Positions 1 through 5,873 of a stretch of DNA of 11,439 bases are shown piece by piece (the stretch's first letter is position 1; each line of letters begins with the position of its first letter). The stretch comes from an uncultured Phycisphaerales bacterium (GTDB lineage Bacteria; Planctomycetota; Phycisphaerae; Phycisphaerales; UBA1924). The stretch is from assembly GCA_937871415.1 (NCBI GenBank), contig CALMQD010000516.1, forward strand, positions 1-11,439. Direction: 5' to 3'. The notes under the pieces were generated by a model. It worked only from the letters and a program-made list of their open reading frames with translations. It was not told where the DNA came from and did no database searches. Made by a program: the position numbers and the translations under genes.

Positions 1-821
1 TAAGCCGCCTCGCTCTCCTCGCGGATCGTCCCCGCCACGCCGTCACGCGTCACGTAGTACAGCTCGCTCGTGATCGGGTACGGCAGGCGCCGGTAGTCGT
101 GCTCCACGCGCCCGCGCAGGCGCTGCAGGAACGGCTCGGGCCCGCTGGTCATCGCGATGAACATGTCCCGCGCCGGCGTGGCGACGTAGAACCCGCCGCC
201 CCGCGCGATCCCGCCGAGTTTCGGCGCCAGTTGCGAGTACAGGCCCGACAGCAGCAGTCTCGCCGCGTCGTACCCGTCCTGCTCCGAGATGATCGCCGCC
301 CGACCCCCCTCCTTGCTCTGCACGAGTTGGAAAGACAGTTCCGGCGTGTACCGCGCCAGGTTGTTCCGCGCGATCTCGTCCAGGTCCTCCGGCGTCACTC
401 CCCAGCGCACGATCTGGTCCGTCGTCACGCTCACCGTCAGTTGCGGCAGATCGATCACGAACACGATCACCGTCGCGTTCACGAACGGCACGTGCGCCAC
501 CTGCTCGCGCGAGAGGTGATCGAAGATCGTCTCCGGCTGGATCCGCGGCATGATCCGCGGGCGGACAAAGTCAAAGCTCGCCGTCGCCAGGCTCAGCGTC
601 TCCCCGCTGAAGAGTTGTTCGAGGTAGTGCTCCACGATCTCCTGCCCGCGGTCCAGGTCGTGGTTGACCAGCCGGTGCAGGTTCTCGAGGTCGAGCCGCC
701 GACCCTCCACCACCAGTTCGCGCGGGCCCACCAGCTGGATGCTGTAGTCCGGCTGCAGGCGCCGGAGAATCCCCGCGACGCGTTCGGCAAAGGCTTCGGG
801 TTCCTGGGGCATCCTGGCCAT
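1..821 (-). CDS. DUF1444 family protein (YtpQ-like), 3' end at window edge
   Basis: The frame read leftwards from ATG at 821 gives 273 residues and reaches the window edge without a stop. The last two visible bases are TA, so the next base could complete TAA or TAG. The order of landmarks matches Bacillus subtilis YtpQ as I remember it (about 269 residues): IMPRI near residue 90, a strand V-I-V-F-V-I-D-L near 118-125, RWGV-P-DLDEIARNNL at 139-155, DGYDAARLLL at 182-191, VATPARDM at 213-220, and YPITSELYYVTRDG near 248-261. No signal peptide or membrane segment is seen, so it is probably cytoplasmic. The biochemical function of the family is unknown. A second in-frame ATG lies at 812. Neither start has a strong ribosome site, and the frame stays open upstream with only weak alternative starts. 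Codons end mostly in G, unlike the C-ending plus-strand genes nearby. Family assignment is fairly sure, exact start less so. Confidence 0.75.
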   Translation of the reverse strand, partial: MARMPQEPEAFAERVAGILRRLQPDYSIQLVGPRELVVEGRRLDLENLHRLVNHDLDRGQEIVEHYLEQLFSGETLSLATASFDFVRPRIMPRIQPETIFDHLSREQVAHVPFVNATVIVFVIDLPQLTVSVTTDQIVRWGVTPEDLDEIARNNLARYTPELSFQLVQSKEGGRAAIISEQDGYDAARLLLSGLYSQLAPKLGGIARGGGFYVATPARDMFIAMTSGPEPFLQRLRGRVEHDYRRLPYPITSELYYVTRDGVAGTIREESEAA

Positions 822-1225
822 GTCTCGACTTTCGAGGTTCGGGCGCCGACGCGTCGCCCACCCGCGGCACACCCGCGGCACGAGCGCATCGATCGACCAG
901 GAATCCACGAGGGCCGTCCCTGGCCGACGTGCGACTATCGACCATCCCGAGGGCTTACTGGACCTCGCGCCCACTTCCACGCGCCCGCCGCAACTTCGCG
1001 CGGCTGTTGCGCACCCAGCGCTGCGTCCCGCCCGCGCCGCGCCGAGCCGGCGCCGATTTCAAGTTCGCTCCCACACTGCGCACAGGCCGGGTGCAACGCC
1101 GCCGCAGAGCCCCCGCGCCTTTCGCACTGCAAAGCCCAATCGGAGGCGTGGCCCGGGCCCCGCTTCGCCGCCCCGTCCGCCATCCGACCAAACCCCGATC
1201 GCCCAAAGCCCGGAGTTCCGGCGCT
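822..1225. other. Gene-poor intergenic stretch between DUF1444 and acpP
   Basis: No gene can be supported with confidence in these 404 bases. They should contain the promoter of the leftward DUF1444 gene, but no clear -35/-10 pair is visible on the minus strand. A minus-strand open frame starts with ATG at 1183 and ends with TAG at 935 (82 residues). It contains a single CxxC pair (HPACAQCGSEL) and a lone further Cys. Its codon bias looks gene-like only in the first half, and no ribosome site precedes it. I do not call it as a gene. Confidence 0.5.
860..881. repeat. Perfect 11-base tandem duplication upstream of the DUF1444 gene
   Basis: The unit ACCCGCGGCAC occurs twice back to back (860-870 and 871-881), each copy containing the palindrome CCGCGG. 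A separate perfect 10-base palindrome, CGACGCGTCG, lies at 847-856, between the repeat and the start codon at 821. The position would suit an operator for the leftward gene. In such GC-rich DNA chance is a real alternative. Confidence 0.4.
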
Positions 1226-1254
1226 TTGCGAACTTCCGCGCTCTTGCCTATATT
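1226..1254 (+). promoter_or_regulatory. Sigma70-type promoter for acpP
   Basis: A -35 box TTGCGA (1226-1231) is followed after exactly 17 bases by a -10 box TATATT (1249-1254). The AT-rich -10 stands out in the surrounding GC-rich sequence. Transcription would begin near 1261, leaving a leader of about 160 bases before the acpP start. No other good promoter is seen between here and acpP. Confidence 0.65.
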
Positions 1255-1261
1255 GGGCGTT

Positions 1262-1406
1262 CACCCGAGCGATGGGCTCGGGGTGCACACATCCCCCTCG
1301 CCCCGGTTCATCCCGGGTTTCGGGGCTCGTTGAAAACGCGTGCGGCCCACGAACGGCCGCGCAAGGTTGTTGAGAACACACCGGCCGGGGCAATGGCTCC
1401 CCGGCC
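1262..1406 (+). promoter_or_regulatory. Hairpin-rich acpP leader
   Basis: Four stems can be drawn in the untranslated leader. (1) CACCCGAGC (1262-1270) pairs with 1276-1285 with one bulged G. (2) CCCGG (1302-1306) pairs with CCGGG (1313-1317). (3) GCGGCC (1342-1347) pairs with GGCCGC (1355-1360), extendable by a G-U and a G-C pair. (4) GGCCGGGG (1383-1390) pairs with CCCCGGCC (1399-1406) around an 8-base loop. The last stem ends five bases before the ribosome site. No U tract follows it, so it is not a standard terminator. A role in mRNA stability or translation control is possible but is inference only. Confidence 0.35.
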
Positions 1407-1411
1407 CAAAT

Positions 1412-1416
1412 GGGAG
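1412..1416 (+). promoter_or_regulatory. Ribosome binding site fixing the GTG start of acpP
   Basis: GGGAG lies seven bases before GTG at 1424. This decides for the GTG start over an open frame that extends further upstream, because the family consensus also begins at this point. Confidence 0.75.
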
Positions 1417-1423
1417 TCCAGCT

Positions 1424-1672
1424 GTGACCGAAGCCGAAATCGAAGCGAAAGTGATCGAAATCGTCGCCAACCAGATGGGCGCGGACAAGTCCACGATCAC
1501 CCGCAACACGAGCTTCGTCGAGGACCTCAACGCCGACAGCCTCGACACCGTCGAACTCGTCATGGAGTTCGAGGACGAGTTCGAGACCTCCATCCCCGAC
1601 GAGGCCGCCGAGAAGATCAAGACCGTCGGCCAGGCCATCGAGTTCATCAAGCAGGCTCAGGGCAACGAGTAA
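1424..1672 (+). CDS. acpP: Acyl carrier protein
   Basis: This 82-residue acidic protein carries growing fatty-acyl chains in type II fatty acid synthesis in the cytoplasm. The phosphopantetheine site is Ser39 in the motif [10 protein letters not shown], immediately followed by the recognition-helix sequence V-M-E-F-E-D-E-F that docks with synthase enzymes such as FabF. Length and the helix pattern fit AcpP (usually 75-85 residues), and the ending F-I-K-Q-A-Q is also typical. The start is GTG, supported by GGGAG seven bases upstream and by family alignment. Upstream is a good promoter (1226-1254) and a structured leader. fabF lies 306 bases downstream on the same strand, the classical acpP-fabF order but with an unusually wide gap. 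Confidence 0.96.
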   Translation: MTEAEIEAKVIEIVANQMGADKSTITRNTSFVEDLNADSLDTVELVMEFEDEFETSIPDEAAEKIKTVGQAIEFIKQAQGNE

Positions 1673-1978
1673 CGCCCTTCCCGGCCTCAACGATTTCCAT
1701 CCATCACGCTCCGACACCGTCCCCTCCGCCCTCGCCGGAGCCGGTTTCTCGCGCCCGCACGTTCCGGCGCTCAGGCGACGAGCGGGCGCTGGTTTCTTGC
1801 GTTGCGCCGCACCGGTCTGATCCCACCCGCCCCACGGGCCCGACCGGGAATAAACTGTTGCGAGCGCCATCGACCATCAGGCATCGGGTTGTGCCGAACC
1901 CCTGAGGCTCGGAACGCGCCAGGCCTGACGGGTCGTCGGTGGGGCGCACACAGATTCGGGCAGCGGAAAGGCGGGCTC
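1673..1978 (+). other. acpP-fabF intergenic region
   Basis: There is no coding sequence here in 306 bases. An 8-base inverted repeat, GCGCCCGC (1751-1758) and GCGGGCGC (1782-1789), spans a 23-base loop and is followed by TGGTTTCTTG. It could act as a weak terminator or attenuator after acpP. An AT-rich GAATAAACT (1848-1856) resembles a -10 region, but no matching -35 is seen. Whether fabF is read through from the acpP promoter or has its own cannot be told from sequence alone. Confidence 0.4.
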
Positions 1979-3262
1979 ATGCAGAGTGCTTCAGGTCGCC
2001 GACGGGTTGTTGTCACCGGGATGGGCGCGATCACGAACCTCGGCCACGATGCCGCGTCGACCTGGAGCGCCATGCGCGAAGGGCGCTCGGGCATCTCCGT
2101 GATCCAGGGCGAGGAGTTCGAGAAGTACAACGACAAGTGGAAGGTCCGCATCGCCGGACAGGTCAAGGACTGGGCCCCCGGCGCGTGGATCGACGCCCAC
2201 CAGGCCCGACGCGTCGACCGCTTCTCGCTCCTGGGCATGGGCGCCGCCGTCGAGGCCGTCAAGCACTCCGGCGTGGACTTCGCCAAGGAAGACCCCGAGC
2301 GTTGCGGCGTCGTCGTCGGCTCGGGCGTCGGCGGCATCATCACCATCGAAGAGGGCGTCCTGGTCATGCGCGACAAGGGGCCGCACCGCCTCAGCCCCAT
2401 GACCGTCCCCAAGCTCATGGTCAACGCCTGCACCGGCAACGTCTCGATCATGTTCGGCCTGCAGGGCCCCGCCTCCGCGCACGCCACCGCCTGCGCCTCC
2501 TCCGGGCACGCGATCTCCGACGCCGTCGAGTACCTCCGCACCGGCAAGGCCGACGTCATGATCGCCGGCGGCGCCGAGGCCGCGGTGAGCCCGCTGTGCG
2601 TCGGCGCCTTCATGACCATGACCGCCCTCTCCACGCGCAACGACGCACCGACCAAGGCCTCGCGCCCCTTCGACAAGGACCGCGACGGCTTCGTCCTCGC
2701 CGAAGGCGCGGGCATGTACGTCCTCGAGACCGAAGAGCACGCCAGGAAGCGCGGCGCCACCATCCTCGCCGAGATCGTCGGACACGCCAACGCCTCCGAC
2801 GCCTCGCACATCACCGCCCCCGATCCCGCCGGCGGCGGCGCGCGCCGCTCCATGCGCTGGGCCCTGAAGGACGCCGGCCTCAGCCCCGACCAGATCACCT
2901 ACGTCAACGCCCACGGCACTTCCACCCCCCTGGGCGACAAGGCCGAGGTCGAGGCCGTCCTCGCGCTCTTCGGCGACCACGCACGCAAAAGCGCCGGCGG
3001 CCGCCTCATGATGAGCTCGACCAAGTCCATGCACGGCCACGGCCTGGGCGCCTCGGGCGCCATCGAGATGGTCGCCTGCATCCACGCCGTCCGCGACGGC
3101 ATCATCGCCCCCACCATCAACCTCGAGAACCCCGACGAGGGTTTCGACATCGACTTCGTCCCGCACCACGCCCGCGAACGCGCCGTGCAGTACGCCATGA
3201 ACAACACCTTCGGCTTCGGCGGGCACAACGTCACGCTGATCGTCGGTCGCTACCAGGGCTGA
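1979..3262 (+). CDS. fabF: Beta-ketoacyl-ACP synthase II (KAS II)
   Basis: It condenses malonyl-ACP with acyl-ACP, extending the fatty acid chain by two carbons with loss of CO2. The 427-residue thiolase-fold protein has the catalytic Cys172 in T-A-C-A-S-S, the first active-site His312 in N-A-H-G-T-S-T-P-L-G-D, Lys349 and the second His354 in S-T-K-S-M-H-G-H-G, and the closing loop N-T-F-G-F-G-G-H-N near the C-terminus. Length is slightly above the usual ~412. The ATG at 1979 is preceded by GGAAAGG (1965-1971) with a seven-base spacer and begins just before the standard R-V-V-V-T-G-M-G start. A His sits at 352 where E. coli FabF has Thr (STKSMTGH). The gene is followed by a strong terminator. 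Neighbouring acpP encodes its substrate carrier. KAS II rather than KAS I (FabB) is preferred from the motif set and context. Confidence 0.95.
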   Translation: MQSASGRRRVVVTGMGAITNLGHDAASTWSAMREGRSGISVIQGEEFEKYNDKWKVRIAGQVKDWAPGAWIDAHQARRVDRFSLLGMGAAVEAVKHSGVDFAKEDPERCGVVVGSGVGGIITIEEGVLVMRDKGPHRLSPMTVPKLMVNACTGNVSIMFGLQGPASAHATACASSGHAISDAVEYLRTGKADVMIAGGAEAAVSPLCVGAFMTMTALSTRNDAPTKASRPFDKDRDGFVLAEGAGMYVLETEEHARKRGATILAEIVGHANASDASHITAPDPAGGGARRSMRWALKDAGLSPDQITYVNAHGTSTPLGDKAEVEAVLALFGDHARKSAGGRLMMSSTKSMHGHGLGASGAIEMVACIHAVRDGIIAPTINLENPDEGFDIDFVPHHARERAVQYAMNNTFGFGGHNVTLIVGRYQG

Positions 3263-3287
3263 TCGCCGCCAACCACCCGCGCAAACA

Positions 3288-3331
3288 CGAACGCTCCCGG
3301 ACCTGCACGCGTCCGGGAGCGTTCGGTTTTT
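3288..3331 (+). terminator. Rho-independent terminator of fabF
   Basis: A perfect 14-base-pair stem (3288-3301 with 3312-3325, beginning CGAACGCTCCCGGA) encloses a 10-base loop and is followed by G and TTTTT (3327-3331). It lies between two convergent genes. Read on the minus strand the same stem is followed by TGTTTG, so it may also stop the opposite gene, though less efficiently. Confidence 0.9.
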
Positions 3332-3360
3332 CCAAGGTCTTCCTGTGCGGCGCGCCCCGC

Positions 3361-5580
3361 TCACGGGCAGGTCGTGCCGAAGGCGCCGAACCAACAATCC
3401 AGGAACGTGAACAGGTCGGCCACGGTCACGGCGCCGTCGTGGTCCGCGTCGCTCGAGAAGCCGGTCGGGAACGGCTGGCCGAAGTCGAAGAACCACGCGT
3501 CGAGGAAGGAGAACAGGTCCAGCACCGTGACGCTCTGGTCGAGATCGAAGTCGCAGACGCACGGGACCGGATCTCCGCCGCCGCCGCCCCCGCCGCCACC
3601 CCCGCCGCCCTCGCACGAGTCCGGGATCCCGTTGTTGTTCGAGTCCGCGATGCCCCCGCCGGGTGTCACGTTCACGCCCTCGTCGTAGCCCTGGTCCGGC
3701 TGCCCGTCGTTGTCGCAGTCGACCGCCACCCTGAAGACGTACGCGCCGTTGCCCACGAACGTCCCGCAGGTCAGGGGCCACTGCACCGCCGGGTTGCCCG
3801 TCACGTCGCGGCACAGAAGTCGCTCGGTCACCACGCGGTACTTGCCCGGCAGCGGCAGTCCGTTGCCCGCGCCGCGGATCTCCAGCACCCGACCGTCTTC
3901 CTCGTCCGGCATCGACACCGTGAACAGGTTCTCCACGTCGACCCAGTTGCAGCTGTCCGCCGGGTCCTCGCGCTCCACGCGCACCGTGTCGGCCCACGTC
4001 TCCGCGCCGGGGCCCTTCATCAGCGGGCCGTAACTGCGGATCTGGACCGCGTAGTCCGAGTCCGCGGCGAACTGGTTCACGTAGATCGGCGTCTGCGCGT
4101 TGTGCGCCGGCAGGCACCCGTTCTTCTGGATCCGGAACGGCACGTACGCGAGCGTCCCGCCGCCGAACGTGCTGGGCAGCGGCTCATACTCGCCGTTCGG
4201 GGGCGAGGCGATCTGCAGCGCGCCGATGCTCACCCCGCCCATCCAGTCGCCGTTGGGCACGAAGTCCGAGTTCAGCAGCACCTGCCCCAGCAGCCCGTTG
4301 TCGGGCATGTTGATCGCCCCCACCAGCGAGCCGCCGATGTTGATCCGCCCCGTCTCGCCCACCGGCTGCGACAGCGCGATGTTCTTTCCCGCGACCAGGA
4401 ACCCGTGCACCGTCAGCGTGCCGGTGATGCCCTGCGCCGTGAACTGGTTGTACAGGCCCGTGTTCCGCCCCACCGTGCCGATGGTCATCTCCCCTTCCAG
4501 CGGCCCGGCGATCGTCACCGGCCCGCCGCAGTTGCCGCGGCAGATGAACCGCCCCGACGCCGGGAACGAGCCGATCATCACGTCGGTGTCGCGCTCGGGA
4601 TCGAACGCCGGACGATCCGAAGCGACGCTGGCCGTGTCAATCGTGCCGCTCAGCGCCCCCCCGATCGTCATCGTGCCGATCATGCCGTTGGCGAACGTCA
4701 TCGTCCCGCTCAGGTCGCCGCCCACGAAGAACCCGCGGTCCGTCACCGACGGCTCGACCACCGCGATGTTGTACGTGTTCAGCGTCCCCGCGAAGTTCCC
4801 CGACAGGTCCAGCCGCTGGATGTTCGCGATCGGGCCCGTCGTCTTGATCGTGCCCCAGCAGTTCCGCGCCACGATCTTCGTGATGCCCTCGCCCACGGTG
4901 ATCCGCGGCTGCGGCGCCGTCGTCGTCGCCGGATCGGCGCCGATGTCGCCGCCCGGCACCGACACGAACCGCAGCAGCCCGTGCGGGGCGCTCACGTCCC
5001 CCAGCAGCGACTTGCCGGCGCCCAGGTTGAGCATGTGGATGTCCGCGAACGTCCCGTCAGAAAGCCCCTGCGCCGTGATGTTCGCCGTCATGTTGCCCGC
5101 GCAGTTGATCGTGTCGATGGCCGCGCCCGTGATCTCCCCGCCGCGCTCCGACCCGCGTGCGCCGATGTTGCCCCCGCCCAGCCCGTCGGCGTCGGTCGTG
5201 ATGCCCGTGATGATGAGTTCGCCGTCGGCGACCCCGTCCGCCGAGACCCGCCGGACCGTCCCCACGCGCTGCACCTTGCCCATCGTCCCCGGCTTGGCCC
5301 GCACCGTCAGGTACACCTGAGCGCTCGACGCCGCCTGCTTGTTCACCTCGATCTCGATCGCATCGAGCTCCGTCGGGGTGTCCACTTCGATCAGCACCGC
5401 CATCGCGCCGGCGCCCGTCGTCGTGAACTTCAGCCGCTGCCCGAGCGAGTCGCTCGTGATCGACAGGCCCGAGATCGAGCCCGTGCCCGCCGTCTTCGTC
5501 ACCGTCGTCGCCCCCAGCGCCCACTGCCCAAGACCCAGCGAAGCGCCCACCGCCGCCAACATGCAAGCAACAGATTTCAT
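3361..5580 (-). CDS. Secreted beta-repeat protein with GC-type dockerin-like tail
   Basis: The 739-residue protein is exported and of unknown function. Residues 1-24 form a Sec signal peptide (MKS, hydrophobic core, W-A-L-G-A cleavage region). Residues 160-450 contain short Gly-rich repeats such as G-G-D-L-S-G-T-M-T, G-G-A-L-S-G-T-I-D and G-G-S-L-V-G-A-I-N, suggestive of a beta-helix or stacked beta structure. Residues 621-657 hold acidic Asp/Asn repeats (D-C-D-N-D-G-Q-P-D, D-S-N-N-N-G-I-P-D) like calcium-binding thrombospondin type 3 units. Twelve glycines (658-669) form a linker to the C-terminal module, which has two copies of D-x-D-x-D-x-x-x-T-V-x-D-L-F-x-F-L-D-x-W-F (677-697, 711-731). 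The ATG at 5580 was chosen because GGGAG lies seven bases upstream and the signal peptide starts there; the frame extends 20 codons further but without such support. It is monocistronic, convergent to fabF and divergent from ispD. An adhesin, surface-layer component or enzyme is possible; no catalytic motif is seen. Confidence 0.88.
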   Translation of the reverse strand: MKSVACMLAAVGASLGLGQWALGATTVTKTAGTGSISGLSITSDSLGQRLKFTTTGAGAMAVLIEVDTPTELDAIEIEVNKQAASSAQVYLTVRAKPGTMGKVQRVGTVRRVSADGVADGELIITGITTDADGLGGGNIGARGSERGGEITGAAIDTINCAGNMTANITAQGLSDGTFADIHMLNLGAGKSLLGDVSAPHGLLRFVSVPGGDIGADPATTTAPQPRITVGEGITKIVARNCWGTIKTTGPIANIQRLDLSGNFAGTLNTYNIAVVEPSVTDRGFFVGGDLSGTMTFANGMIGTMTIGGALSGTIDTASVASDRPAFDPERDTDVMIGSFPASGRFICRGNCGGPVTIAGPLEGEMTIGTVGRNTGLYNQFTAQGITGTLTVHGFLVAGKNIALSQPVGETGRINIGGSLVGAINMPDNGLLGQVLLNSDFVPNGDWMGGVSIGALQIASPPNGEYEPLPSTFGGGTLAYVPFRIQKNGCLPAHNAQTPIYVNQFAADSDYAVQIRSYGPLMKGPGAETWADTVRVEREDPADSCNWVDVENLFTVSMPDEEDGRVLEIRGAGNGLPLPGKYRVVTERLLCRDVTGNPAVQWPLTCGTFVGNGAYVFRVAVDCDNDGQPDQGYDEGVNVTPGGGIADSNNNGIPDSCEGGGGGGGGGGGGDPVPCVCDFDLDQSVTVLDLFSFLDAWFFDFGQPFPTGFSSDADHDGAVTVADLFTFLDCWFGAFGTTCP

Positions 5581-5626
5581 GTTTCCACTCCCAGTCCGGG
5601 TCGGCAGGGCCTCTGCGCACCGACGC

Positions 5627-5643
5627 CCGGTGTTGAACACCGG
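5627..5643. promoter_or_regulatory. Perfect 17-base palindrome upstream of the dockerin-type gene
   Basis: CCGGTGTT-G-AACACCGG is an exact 8+1+8 inverted repeat, 47 bases upstream of the leftward start codon at 5580. It could be a regulator-binding operator for the leftward gene, or form a hairpin (CCGGUG / CACCGG) in its mRNA leader. Confidence 0.45.
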
Positions 5644-5688
5644 ACATGCCCGAATGAGGGGAAACTACATCGACCTTGGCTGAATCAC

Positions 5689-5703
5689 ACCCCAATCTGG
5701 GGT
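5689..5703. promoter_or_regulatory. 15-base palindrome in the divergent region
   Basis: ACCCCA-ATC-TGGGGT is an exact 6+3+6 inverted repeat. On the plus strand it abuts TTGACG (5703-5708), a good -35-like hexamer, but no -10 box follows at 16-18 bases. It sits between the divergent secreted-protein gene and ispD, so it could serve either. The rest of 5581-5873 shows no gene and no complete promoter that I can defend. Confidence 0.35.
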
Positions 5704-5873
5704 TGACGACCTCCCGCCTCCCCGCGACCCCGCACACCCACCCCATCTTCACACCCGCCCGTCCGCCCGCCGCCAAAAAATCGGACGCGCCCCCTCCAAC
5801 GCCGGCAGCGACACCTCCCGACCACTTCCCGATCAATCCTCGGCTCGACCCCCGCCACCTACCCTCCCTTCCC

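Noticed and set aside
1340..1423. Upstream extension of the acpP frame
   Set aside because: The extension is unlike any acyl carrier protein and covers the leader hairpins. The GTG at 1424 has a good ribosome site.
3574..3609. CCGCCG run considered as a microsatellite or regulatory element
   Set aside because: It is the antisense of the in-frame glycine linker of the 739-residue protein.
1991..4117. Minus-strand open frame of about 700 codons spanning fabF and part of the 739-residue gene
   Set aside because: It is a low-complexity translation crossing a strong terminator and antisense to fabF, with no recognisable domain.
5581..5640. Upstream extension of the 739-residue gene to 5640
   Set aside because: It would place 20 polar residues before a typical signal peptide. 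The ATG at 5580 has GGGAG at the right distance.
1939..5706. Very long plus-strand open frame (over 1200 codons) overlapping fabF and the antisense of the 739-residue gene
   Set aside because: It is an Arg/His-rich, low-complexity translation produced by the high GC content. It is out of frame with fabF and antisense to a gene with a signal peptide and clear domains.
5676..5873. Upstream extension of ispD from a TTG at 5676
   Set aside because: It adds 66 Pro/Thr-rich residues with no family support, and overlaps the palindromic divergent control region.
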